Below are positions 1 through 7,094 of a DNA stretch of 8,137 bases, one piece after another. Every line of letters begins with the position of its first letter. The first letter of the stretch is position 1. The DNA is from Gammaproteobacteria bacterium (GTDB lineage Bacteria; Pseudomonadota; Gammaproteobacteria; UBA6429; Thiohalophilaceae). The position numbers and the translations under genes were made by a program. The stretch is taken from contig JAUVGM010000091.1 of the NCBI GenBank assembly GCA_030593785.1, positions 1 to 8,137 of the forward strand, in the 5' to 3' direction. Under the pieces are notes generated by a model, which made no database searches, had not been told where the DNA came from, and saw only the letters and a list, made by a program, of their open reading frames with translations.

Positions 1-228
1 CACGGCACGGTTGGACCACCTTTACAGGGTATCGCTTCTCGATTAAACAAAGGGCAAATTCGCTTACGCGTTGCGGATGAACAAAAAATTAATCCATTTA
101 CCATCATGCCGGGTTTTTATAAAAATCCTAAAGAAAATAATCGTGTTGATGATAACTTCTGGGGTAAGCCCGTGTTAACCGCACAAGAAACCGAAGACGT
201 AATAACCTACCTGATGACATTAAAATGA
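1..228 (+). CDS. soxX: SoxX, c-type cytochrome subunit of the SoxAX complex (3' part)
   Basis: The reading frame is open from base 1 to the TGA at 226-228, so only the last 75 codons are present. The start, signal peptide and the haem-attaching CxxCH lie before the window. The visible part matches the C-terminal half of SoxX: a GTVGPPLQG segment, then INPFTIMPGFYK, whose Met (residue 36 of the fragment, codon 106-108) is the expected distal haem ligand, then the closing LTAQETEDVITYLMTLK typical of small class I cytochromes. From family knowledge, SoxX is a periplasmic monohaem cytochrome that pairs with SoxA and accepts electrons when thiosulfate is joined to the SoxY carrier cysteine. Its stop overlaps the soxA start as ATGA, so the two are translationally coupled. 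The identification rests on sequence pattern plus the soxA neighbour; another small cytochrome c is possible but unlikely. Confidence 0.9.
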   Translation, partial: HGTVGPPLQGIASRLNKGQIRLRVADEQKINPFTIMPGFYKNPKENNRVDDNFWGKPVLTAQETEDVITYLMTLK

Positions 229-1004
229 ATATGATAAAATACAAACAAATTTTAATAATTATCAGTCTACTGACTATATTTTTTTCAAATGCTTTACATG
301 CCAATGATCTTAAATCTGGTTATGAATACCTGACGCCTACAACACAAGAAATGCAGGATGATGAATTTGCTAACCCTGGTATGACCGCAGTAGAAGAAGG
401 GCGTGTAGAATTTCACAGGCCAGGGGTAAATGATAAAACATGCGCTACTTGTCACGGTGAAAATGGCAGTAAATTTAACCTGAAAAAAATTGCCAGCTAT
501 CCTGTCTATAACAAGGAATACGAGAAACCCTTCACGCTGCAAGAACAAATAAATTTTTGTGGCGAAGAATACTTAGATAATGTGCCCTATGTTTATGATT
601 GTACCGATCTGGTCGAACTTGAAGCCTATGTTCGCTATCTCGCGCGAGGTGAAAAAGTTAACGTTAATATTACCGGCGCACTAAAACCTTTTTATGAAAA
701 AGGTAAAAAACTCTACAACAAACGTTTTGGACAAATGAACATGGCGTGTGCCGTATGCCATGATCAATTTGCCGGGCAACGACTACGTGGACAAGTTCTC
801 AGCCAGGGACACAGTAATGGCTTTCCTTTATATCGATTAGGAAGCGGAAAAATGACCAGCTTGCACGGACGTTTAGATGAATGTTTCCGTTCTTTCAGAG
901 CAGAACCGTTTGACAAAGGTTCAGATGAACTCATTAATCTTGAGCTTTACCTTCACTCACGCGGTAATGGCCTGCCCATTGAAACACCGGCTGTTCGATA
1001 TTAG
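225..1004 (+). CDS. soxA: SoxA, dihaem c-type cytochrome, catalytic subunit of SoxAX
   Basis: This 259-residue protein is the L-cysteine S-thiosulfotransferase subunit SoxA. With SoxX in the periplasm it oxidatively links thiosulfate to the SoxYZ carrier. Residues 1-26 form a Sec signal peptide (basic start, hydrophobic stretch 9-21, likely cleavage after LHA at 24-26). Two haem sites are visible, CATCH at 73-77 and CAVCH at 175-179, so this is the dihaem form. Family signatures follow: RFGQMNMACAVCHD, GQRLRG, LSQGHSNGFPLYRL, and Cys220 in LDECFRSFRAEP, which aligns with the active-site haem-ligand cysteine that carries a persulfide in characterised SoxA. The end, GLPIETPAVRY, is a classic SoxA C terminus. 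Cys112 and Cys126 could form a disulfide. The ATG at 225 overlaps the soxX stop; a second ATG at 231 is an alternative that leaves the signal peptide intact. No clear Shine-Dalgarno is seen, consistent with coupling. No soxYZ or soxB is in view. Confidence 0.96.
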   Translation: MNMIKYKQILIIISLLTIFFSNALHANDLKSGYEYLTPTTQEMQDDEFANPGMTAVEEGRVEFHRPGVNDKTCATCHGENGSKFNLKKIASYPVYNKEYEKPFTLQEQINFCGEEYLDNVPYVYDCTDLVELEAYVRYLARGEKVNVNITGALKPFYEKGKKLYNKRFGQMNMACAVCHDQFAGQRLRGQVLSQGHSNGFPLYRLGSGKMTSLHGRLDECFRSFRAEPFDKGSDELINLELYLHSRGNGLPIETPAVRY

Positions 1005-1054
1005 TAATAACAAAATTGCAATATTTAGAGACTTTTACATTCATATTGCGACAA

Positions 1055-1083
1055 TTATTAACTTGTAATAAACAATTTATAAC
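1055..1083 (+). promoter_or_regulatory. Candidate sigma70-type promoter for the KamA-family gene
   Basis: In the 182 bp between soxA and the next gene, TATAAC at 1078-1083 matches the -10 consensus at five of six positions. A poor -35 (TTATTA, 1055-1060, three of six) lies 17 bp upstream. Transcription would start near 1090, giving a leader of about 95 bases. In AT-rich DNA such matches occur by chance, so this is tentative. The gap size does suggest the downstream gene is transcribed independently of sox. Confidence 0.3.
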
Positions 1084-1176
1084 CGCCCACAATTAGTTCT
1101 TAATTCGCCAAAATGTTACTCTTAGCAGCTTAATTAGCATTCTCCGATTGGATGCAAGCTAAATAACATGAATATT

Positions 1177-1180
1177 GAGG
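1177..1180 (+). promoter_or_regulatory. Ribosome binding site deciding the KamA-family start
   Basis: GAGG at 1177-1180 sits six bases before the ATG at 1187. It overlaps the alternative in-frame TTG at 1175-1177, which has no comparable site upstream. This favours the ATG, making the protein four residues shorter than the longest open frame. Confidence 0.65.
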
Positions 1181-1186
1181 CCTTTA

Positions 1187-2569
1187 ATGACACCTGTTAT
1201 TGAATTAAAACAAAAACAATTTACCAATGATGAAGCAGAAGTGGTTCGTTTTCAGGTTTATACCGAGCGTCAATTCGACAAAATCGAAGCATTAAATGAC
1301 TTACCTGAAGAGCTTCGTTTTGAAATGCGTGTTGTTGCTAATGTATTGCCCTTCCGTGTTAATCAATATGTCATTGATGAACTCATCAACTGGAACAATA
1401 TTCCGGCTGATCCCATGTTCCAACTCACCTTTCCACAAAAAGGGATGTTGGCTGAAGAAGACTTTGAAAAAATGGCCACGGTCCTACATGGTGATGCTGA
1501 TAAAAAAGAAATTCAACGTGTTGCCAATGAAATTCGCCAACGTCTCAATCCGCATCCAGCCGGTCAGCAATTACTTAACGTACCTAAGCTGGAAGAAAAA
1601 ACTCTCGAAGGAGTGCAACACAAATATCGCGAAACGGTTTTATTTTTTCCAAGCCAGGGGCAGGTTTGTCATAGCTACTGCACATTTTGTTTTCGCTGGG
1701 CACAGTTTATTGGCGACAAGGAACTTCGCTTCTCAGCAAAAGAAGCGGATCACTTACATCACTATCTCGCGACACATAAAAACATAAGTGACTTACTGGT
1801 TACTGGTGGCGATCCAATGGTGATGAAGACCAATCACCTTGTCCGTTATTTAGAACCTTTATTAGAAACAAAATTTGATCACATTCAAACTATTCGTATT
1901 GGCACCAAGTCACTCACTTTTTGGCCTCAACGTTATGTCACCGATAAAGATGCCGATGAACTTATCGCTTTATTAAACAAGCTCATTAAAGCGGGTAAAC
2001 ATGTTGCTTTAATGGCGCACTTTAATCACTGGCGTGAAATGGATACGCCAATGGTCAAACGTGCCATTCAACGAATTAAAGATGCCGGTGTCATTATTCG
2101 TACTCAGGCACCAATACTAAACAACATAAATAATGATGCAGATGTTTGGGCAAAAATGTGGCGTTTACAAGTTAAGCTTGGTTTAATTCCTTATTATATG
2201 TTTATCGAAAGAGATACCGGCGCTAAACGTTATTTTGAAATTCCATTAGAACGCGCATGGCATGTTTACCGTGAAGCCAAAAAACAGGTTTCAGGACTTG
2301 CACGTACTGCACGTGGCCCTTCCATGAGTGCCGGGCCGGGTAAAGTTGAGGTTCAAGGTATTAGTGAAATTAAAGGAGAGAAAGTTTTTGTTTTACGCTT
2401 TATTCAGGCACGAAATCCTGATTGGGTACAAATACCTTTCTTTGCCAAGTTTGATGAGAAGGCAACCTGGCTTGATCAACTCAAACCTGCTTTTGGTGAA
2501 AACAAGTTTTTTTATGAAGATGAGTATGAAGCGATGTGCAGAGGTGAAATAAGCCCGCGTACCGTTTAA
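1187..2569 (+). CDS. KamA-family radical SAM/PLP protein (lysine 2,3-aminomutase-like)
   Basis: A 460-residue cytoplasmic enzyme of the KamA family, which uses a 4Fe-4S cluster, S-adenosylmethionine and PLP to move an amino group between adjacent carbons of an amino acid. The ATG at 1187 is chosen because GAGG at 1177-1180 lies six bases before it; an in-frame TTG at 1175 overlaps that site. The cluster motif CxxxCxxC is C161, C165, C168 in CHSYCTFCFR. TGGDP (206-210) is the family's SAM-binding GGD-type motif, HFNHWREM (278-285) and IPYYMF (334-339) are family blocks, and K386 in AGPGK fits the PLP lysine. R170 aligns with the carboxylate-binding Arg134 of clostridial KamA. By my hand alignment, the two Asp residues that bind the lysine side-chain amine (Asp293, Asp330) correspond to Asn316 and Ser379. 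Apart from one late Cys (451), the zinc-site cysteines of KamA are absent. The family is clear, but the substrate is probably not lysine. EpmB is excluded by the longer length and different ends. No acetyltransferase (AblB) gene follows. Confidence 0.85.
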   Translation: MTPVIELKQKQFTNDEAEVVRFQVYTERQFDKIEALNDLPEELRFEMRVVANVLPFRVNQYVIDELINWNNIPADPMFQLTFPQKGMLAEEDFEKMATVLHGDADKKEIQRVANEIRQRLNPHPAGQQLLNVPKLEEKTLEGVQHKYRETVLFFPSQGQVCHSYCTFCFRWAQFIGDKELRFSAKEADHLHHYLATHKNISDLLVTGGDPMVMKTNHLVRYLEPLLETKFDHIQTIRIGTKSLTFWPQRYVTDKDADELIALLNKLIKAGKHVALMAHFNHWREMDTPMVKRAIQRIKDAGVIIRTQAPILNNINNDADVWAKMWRLQVKLGLIPYYMFIERDTGAKRYFEIPLERAWHVYREAKKQVSGLARTARGPSMSAGPGKVEVQGISEIKGEKVFVLRFIQARNPDWVQIPFFAKFDEKATWLDQLKPAFGENKFFYEDEYEAMCRGEISPRTV

Positions 2570-2594
2570 CGAATAGCGAGAGTTATAATTTAAC

Positions 2595-2770
2595 TTGTAG
2601 GTCGGCTCTTTACCTACATGGACGTAGGTAAGGGGCGTTAGCAAGGATGCGGTAGCTTCAGGCCGACGCGGTACTTAAACATCAACTTTTGTTCTCAAAT
2701 ACTCTATTTTTTAATAATTACGTATGTGGACTTGTTGTGCCACGGCGTCGGCCTAAAGACCGACCTACAA
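2595..2770. repeat. REP/MITE-like paired palindromic element
   Basis: This 176 bp non-coding block is bounded by an 11 bp perfect inverted repeat, TTGTAGGTCGG (2595-2605) and CCGACCTACAA (2760-2770). Inside, AGGCCGACGC (2660-2669) is the exact complement of GCGTCGGCCT (2745-2754). The left half folds on itself: GTCGGC (2601-2606) pairs with GCCGAC (2662-2667) and encloses a hairpin with arms 2608-2617 and 2624-2633 (8 perfect pairs plus a G-T and a C-G). The right half is a shorter imperfect palindrome (2747-2764). The layout is two copies of one palindromic unit in opposite orientation, as in BIME/REP arrangements. A related unit is at 7095-7121. It encodes nothing and lies between convergent genes. 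No convincing target duplication is visible at the ends. Confidence 0.7.
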
Positions 2771-2777
2771 AATATAA

Positions 2778-2815
2778 AAAAAGCGGAACGAACATTAAAG
2801 TTGATTCCGCTTTTT
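2778..2815. terminator. Bidirectional Rho-independent terminator
   Basis: AAAAAGCGGAA (2778-2788) pairs with TTCCGCTTTTT (2805-2815), an 11 bp perfect stem around a 16-base loop that can form an extra AAC/GTT pairing. The GC core is followed by T runs on either strand: 2811-2815 on the plus strand, and the complement of 2776-2782 on the minus strand. It starts 18 bases after the minus-strand TRAP receptor stop codon and about 210 bases after the KamA-family stop, so it can stop both convergent transcripts. Confidence 0.9.
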
Positions 2816-2833
2816 AATATAAGTAAATATTTT

Positions 2834-3952
2834 TTACTTTAACGAACGCGCTCGCAAGAATGCTTTTTCAGAAATTTCATGCCAGTCATTAACCTGTTCA
2901 CGATATGTTTTAAATGAAGCATAAATGCGTTTAGCTGTTTCATCTTTTTCTGCAAGCTCAGCAACCACTTCATCAGAAATAGTACGCAGCTTTCTTAGCA
3001 CATCATCAGGAAAAGCACGCAACTGAACGTTATGTTCATTCACCAAGGTATTTAATGCTGCATTATTTCGTGCAGTATACTCAGCCAACATATCCTGATT
3101 TACAGTCTTACACGCAGTTAAGACAATTTCCTGTAGATCTTCAGGCAAGGCATCAAAGGCCTCTTTATTAATAATCGCTTCTAATGTTGTACCTGGCTCA
3201 TGCCAACCTGGGTAATAGTAGTACTTCGCGACTTTATAAAAACCAAAAGCTAAATCGTTATAAGGCCCCACCCATTCTGTTGCATCTAAAGCACCTGTTT
3301 GTAATGCGGTATATAACTCACCACCCGGTAAAGTAACCGGCGTACCACCAGCACGTTTAAATACTTCCCCCCCTAAACCAGGGATGCGCATTTTTAAACC
3401 TTTAAGATCATCGATTGAATTAATTTCTTTATTAAACCAGCCACCCATTTGCACGCCCGTATTTCCTGCCGCCGCGGGTACCAGGTTATATTGCGCATAC
3501 ACTTCCTGCCAAAGCTTTAAACCGCCGCCATGGTATAACCAGCCATTCATTTCCTGTGCGGTTAAACCAAAAGGTACGGTTGAGAAAAACTGAATTGCTG
3601 CATTTTTACCTTTCCAGTAATACGCAGCGCCATGCCCCATTTCTGCAGTGCCGCGAGAAACCGCATCAAACACTTCAAACGCAGGCACCAATTCTTTTGC
3701 ACCGTATACTTTTACCTGAATACGACCGCCGCTCATTTTTGTGATCAGTGCAGCGACATTATTTGCGCCAGTTCCAAGACCTGGAAAGTTTTTAGGCCAG
3801 GTTGTTACCATTTTCCATTTATAAACTTTTTCAACTTTTGCTTTTTCACTCTTAGCCGCTTCTGGACCTTCTTTTGAGCAGCCCGTTGCGACAACCATAC
3901 TGATTGCGAGAACGCTGATGCCCAAACTTTTGACTAAATTTCGTCTTTTCAT
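2834..3952 (-). CDS. dctP: TRAP transporter solute-binding lipoprotein, DctP family (TakP-like)
   Basis: A 372-residue extracytoplasmic receptor of a tripartite ATP-independent periplasmic (TRAP) transporter, which captures a carboxylate and delivers it to a DctQM permease. The N terminus is a lipoprotein signal: basic MKRR, a hydrophobic core, and lipobox VATGC with Cys25. A charged linker (26-43) follows. The mature part opens with YKWKMVTTWPKNFPGLGTGA, resembling the 2-oxoacid-binding TakP subgroup. Arg189 in LKMRIPGLGGEVF fits the conserved carboxylate-binding Arg, and ALQTGALDATEWVGPYND (216-233) is the second ligand/metal block. A long C-terminal helical region (about 320-368) fits the dimerising helix of TakP. 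Length is normal. The start has AGGA six bases upstream (complement of 3959-3962). A terminator directly follows the stop, so no DctQ or DctM is cotranscribed downstream. The family is clear; the ligand (2-oxoacid, lactate or other organic anion) is inferred only. Confidence 0.92.
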   Translation of the reverse strand: MKRRNLVKSLGISVLAISMVVATGCSKEGPEAAKSEKAKVEKVYKWKMVTTWPKNFPGLGTGANNVAALITKMSGGRIQVKVYGAKELVPAFEVFDAVSRGTAEMGHGAAYYWKGKNAAIQFFSTVPFGLTAQEMNGWLYHGGGLKLWQEVYAQYNLVPAAAGNTGVQMGGWFNKEINSIDDLKGLKMRIPGLGGEVFKRAGGTPVTLPGGELYTALQTGALDATEWVGPYNDLAFGFYKVAKYYYYPGWHEPGTTLEAIINKEAFDALPEDLQEIVLTACKTVNQDMLAEYTARNNAALNTLVNEHNVQLRAFPDDVLRKLRTISDEVVAELAEKDETAKRIYASFKTYREQVNDWHEISEKAFLRARSLK

Positions 3953-4013
3953 GGTTTTTCCTTTTGATACCGTTTTTTATTTTAAATTTTGTTTTTATCG
4001 AGGCCAAATAACA

Positions 4014-4053
4014 ATATTAGAGAACTCTTAAACACATCTTAAATACAAGAGTT
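4014..4053 (-). promoter_or_regulatory. Candidate promoter/operator region for the TRAP receptor
   Basis: Reading the minus strand, TAATAT (complement of 4014-4019) could be a -10 box and TTAAGA (complement of 4037-4042) a -35 box with 17 bp between them, each four of six matches. The -35 lies inside a 7 bp perfect inverted repeat, AACTCTT (4023-4029) and AAGAGTT (4047-4053). CTTAAA also occurs twice at an 11 bp interval (4027-4032, 4038-4043), so both copies would face the same side of the helix. This is the layout expected of a regulator site, but each element is short and may be chance. Confidence 0.3.
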
Positions 4054-4158
4054 AAGCATCTTTACCTATAGAAACAAGGCACTGATTCTGACATGATTAT
4101 GATCTGTTTTAAAAGAGCATAACCTCTCTTTACATAATAAATATAACGAAAAAATATA

Positions 4159-7038
4159 ATGAAACAGGCACTTTTACTCATACAGCGACGTTTGTTTATT
4201 GTCACTTTTGTTAGCTTTGCGCTGGCACCCGTGATCGGTTACGCCACCGCCAGTTTTTTTGATATGGTGGAGCTAAAAAGTCTTTTTACTGGTAACTCCG
4301 GGCTTATCTTAATCGCCATTTATAGCAGCCTGTTACTTTGGTGTGCTATTCACTTTAAAAGTTTTCTGCAACCTATTATAAAGTGGAAGTTACAACATCC
4401 CGATAATAATTTTTTACCTGAAGAACTCAGTGCGCATCAGCAAAGTTTTGCTGGCCGCTACTGGATGTTCTTTTTACTCTATGTTTTAACCATTCCTACT
4501 ATTCATCACTGGTTTTTACAATCCAGCGGCCAGGCCGTTAGTGTAGGCTCGCTACTTCAGTTCATGTTGTTGCAGCTGACCATAGTAATATTAGTTGGCT
4601 TACCCGGCTATCTCGATGGATTGTCCACTATTGGTAAACTTGCACGGTATACCGGCTTAGCAAATGTCCAGGTTAGCATGCGCACCAAGATGTTACTGGT
4701 AGGCGGCTATATCCCTCTTTTAACAACCTCCATATTATTAAAGTATTACTGGTGGCAAACCGGATTTATTTCTCTCGAAGTTGTATTAGCGTGGGCACTC
4801 ATGGGCTTCATCGCAGTTCTTTCAACTATTGTTGCCTATCGCAGCCTGACACAATCATTGAAACCTGTAGAAAGTGTGACAGCAAATACCGGTGCAACAA
4901 GTCATGCAGATTTAGCAAGACAATTACAACCGCATTCAAATGATGAGATTGGATTTTTAGTACAAACCTTAAGCCGTTTGTTTCATCGTTTAGGTGATCA
5001 AGATGAATATGTACAAGCCATTGTCGAACATGCCGCTGAATGTATTATTGTTATCAATGAAGAACAAAAAATAGAAATGTATAACCCGGCAGCTGAACAA
5101 TTGTTTGGTTATAACGACAGTGAAATTCGTCACCGTGACCTATCATGGTTGCTACCGAATGTTTCCTTACCAAGAGAGAACAGCAATAAAAATATAATTC
5201 GTCAGGAAATTGAGGCATCTCACCGTTCGGGTCATAAATTAATACTTTTAATGCACATAAGCCAAATGCGCATGAATGACACCTTGTATTATATTTTACT
5301 TGTGGCTGATATTACGGAAAGTAAAGCAACTGAAACAATGCTTTTAGAAGCTGAAGAGCGTTATCGAAATCTCGTTGTAACGGCACACGATCTAGTCTGG
5401 AGTATGGATGTTAAAGGTAACTGGACATATCTCAACGATGCGGCGCGTCACATCTATGGTTATGATCCACAAGAATTATTAAATAAACCTTTTGACATGT
5501 TACAACCCGAAGAATCAAAAGACCGTGACAATAAAGCTTTTCTGTCTGTTATCGAAGGTAATGAATTACTTGGCTATGAAACAACACATTTAGATAAAGA
5601 CGGTCATACCCGCCACATCAGTTTTAATGCCTGCCCTCACATTGGCTCTGACGGAAACGTGCAATACATTACTGGTACAGCACGTGACATTACTGAGCAA
5701 AAAGCCTATGAACATGAACTTACCTATCAAACTCAACACGATAAATTAACCGGTTTAAAAAATCGAGGTTTCTTCCAGGAAGAACTCGAAATTTTAATCA
5801 GTCGCCTTTCCCGTAGCGGTGAAACATGTGCATTAATTTATCTCGACCTTGATCAATTTAAATATGTAAATGACACTATTGGGCATGCCGCAGGTGATGA
5901 ACTGCTTATTGAAGTAAGCCAGTTATTAAAAGATAAGTTACGCGAGGGTGATTTACTGGCACGGTTTGGTGGCGATGAATTTACCATTCTTCTTTATGAT
6001 ACTAACGAGCAAGCTATCGATATCGTTGCACACAATTTATTAGGCTTCTTTGAATCGTATCGTTTCTTTTCTAAGAGCCAGTTATTTAATATTACCTGCA
6101 GCATGGGTATCACTCTTATTGATAATCATACAGAAACAGCTGAAAGCGCATTATCTCAAGCTGATATCGCATGCAATATTGCTAAAAAACAAGGCCGCAA
6201 TTGTTTCCATATATATGATGCTGCGAATAAACAACTTGATGGCATGGCTGAAGATATGGGCTGGGCAACCCGAGTTAAAAACGCCTATGAAAATGATCAC
6301 TTCTCTTTAGTTTATCAGCCCATTGTTTCAATTGAAGATGGCAAAATTGAAGATTATGAAGTGTTATTAAGAATGGATTTAGATGATGGTCAACGAATAT
6401 TACCTGGCGGTTTTATTCCTGCCGCAGAACGTTTTGGATTAATTAATCATGTTGATCGCTGGACCGTGAGTCGTTCCATGCATACGCTGGTTAAATTACA
6501 CGAAGAAAATAACCGTATTCGTTTCGCCATTAATCTTTCGGGTCGTGCTTTTGAAGACAAAGAATTATTACCAATGATTCAGGGTATTCTGGATAACACC
6601 GGCCTCGACCCCACGAGCTTAACTTTTGAAATTACAGAAACTGCAGCTATTGCGAATATTAACGCGGCAAAAACATTTATCGCCAAACTAAAAGATATGG
6701 GCTGCCAGTTTGCCCTGGATGACTTTGGAACTGGCTTTAGTTCATTCGCCTATTTAAAAAGTTTACCGGTTGATAAACTTAAAATTGATGGCGCCTTTGT
6801 ACAATCACTGGACACCTCAAAAGTTGACCGCGCCATGGTGCAATCCATGAATCAGGTTGCTCATGCTTTAGGAAAACAAACCATTGCTGAATTTGTACAA
6901 AATGAGAAAACATTAAATATTTTAAGAGACTACGGTGTTGATTTTGCGCAAGGACATTACCTGGGTAAACCTCTACCAACAATTGATACTAAAAAAATTA
7001 TTATTCCAAACCCAAAAGACAAAATTATTTATAACTGA
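4159..7038 (+). CDS. Membrane sensor GGDEF-EAL protein (6TM-HAMP-PAS-PAS-GGDEF-EAL)
   Basis: This 959-residue inner-membrane protein carries both enzyme domains for cyclic di-GMP synthesis and breakdown. Six hydrophobic segments are visible (about 13-33, 47-65, 101-119, 131-150, 178-196, 205-227). The basic loops between 2-3 and 4-5 place the N terminus in the cytoplasm and leave only short periplasmic loops. A HAMP-like linker (about 228-280, with NDEIGFL) and two PAS domains (about 284-390 and 398-515, the second ending in ITGTARDITEQ) follow. The GGDEF domain (about 520-688) has an intact GGDEF at 604-608 and an inhibitory-site RxxD at R595-D598, five residues before it. The EAL domain (about 700-940) keeps E734 (EVL), N792, E824, D854-D855, K875, E911 and Q931, with the loop DDFGTGFSS; the usual EGVE reads EFVQ. 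Both activities look possible, and which dominates cannot be told. The ATG has no strong Shine-Dalgarno. The signal sensed is unknown. The gene is divergent from the TRAP receptor. Confidence 0.95.
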   Translation: MKQALLLIQRRLFIVTFVSFALAPVIGYATASFFDMVELKSLFTGNSGLILIAIYSSLLLWCAIHFKSFLQPIIKWKLQHPDNNFLPEELSAHQQSFAGRYWMFFLLYVLTIPTIHHWFLQSSGQAVSVGSLLQFMLLQLTIVILVGLPGYLDGLSTIGKLARYTGLANVQVSMRTKMLLVGGYIPLLTTSILLKYYWWQTGFISLEVVLAWALMGFIAVLSTIVAYRSLTQSLKPVESVTANTGATSHADLARQLQPHSNDEIGFLVQTLSRLFHRLGDQDEYVQAIVEHAAECIIVINEEQKIEMYNPAAEQLFGYNDSEIRHRDLSWLLPNVSLPRENSNKNIIRQEIEASHRSGHKLILLMHISQMRMNDTLYYILLVADITESKATETMLLEAEERYRNLVVTAHDLVWSMDVKGNWTYLNDAARHIYGYDPQELLNKPFDMLQPEESKDRDNKAFLSVIEGNELLGYETTHLDKDGHTRHISFNACPHIGSDGNVQYITGTARDITEQKAYEHELTYQTQHDKLTGLKNRGFFQEELEILISRLSRSGETCALIYLDLDQFKYVNDTIGHAAGDELLIEVSQLLKDKLREGDLLARFGGDEFTILLYDTNEQAIDIVAHNLLGFFESYRFFSKSQLFNITCSMGITLIDNHTETAESALSQADIACNIAKKQGRNCFHIYDAANKQLDGMAEDMGWATRVKNAYENDHFSLVYQPIVSIEDGKIEDYEVLLRMDLDDGQRILPGGFIPAAERFGLINHVDRWTVSRSMHTLVKLHEENNRIRFAINLSGRAFEDKELLPMIQGILDNTGLDPTSLTFEITETAAIANINAAKTFIAKLKDMGCQFALDDFGTGFSSFAYLKSLPVDKLKIDGAFVQSLDTSKVDRAMVQSMNQVAHALGKQTIAEFVQNEKTLNILRDYGVDFAQGHYLGKPLPTIDTKKIIIPNPKDKIIYN

Positions 7039-7040
7039 CG

Positions 7041-7066
7041 TTATGTCCGGTTTCGGCCGGATATAA
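7041..7066. repeat. Hairpin just after the GGDEF-EAL stop codon
   Basis: Bases 7041-7050 pair with 7057-7066, a 10 bp stem with one G-T pair around the loop TTTCGG, and a CCGG core. It begins three bases after the stop codon at 7036-7038. No T run follows on the plus strand, so it is not a textbook terminator. It may protect the transcript 3' end or weakly pause polymerase. Confidence 0.55.
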
Positions 7067-7094
7067 AATCCAGCCACGCAGTGACATCAAACAT

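Noticed and set aside
294..548. Minus-strand open frame inside soxA
   Set aside because: It is antisense to conserved SoxA haem-binding sequence and its translation shows no family pattern.
1018..1049. Inverted repeat GCAATAT/ATATTGC after soxA as a sox terminator
   Set aside because: The stem is only 7 bp, mostly A-T, with an 18-base loop and no T run after it; it is too weak to call.
1175..1186. TTG start at 1175 for the KamA-family gene
   Set aside because: It would overlap the only good ribosome binding site (GAGG, 1177-1180), which is correctly spaced for the ATG at 1187.
2393..2644. Small minus-strand open frame of 83 codons overlapping the KamA-family 3' end
   Set aside because: It lies mostly antisense to a clear gene, has no recognisable motif, and its 5' part is inside the palindromic element.
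2595..2770. Remnant of an insertion sequence with a transposase
   Set aside because: It has terminal inverted repeats but only 176 bp, no coding frame for a transposase, and no visible target duplication; a non-autonomous REP/MITE-like repeat fits better.
4088..4157. Plus-strand promoter for the GGDEF-EAL gene (CTGACA at 4088 or TTTACA at 4129)
   Set aside because: Neither has a convincing -10 at proper spacing before the ATG; in this AT-rich stretch the matches are not better than chance.
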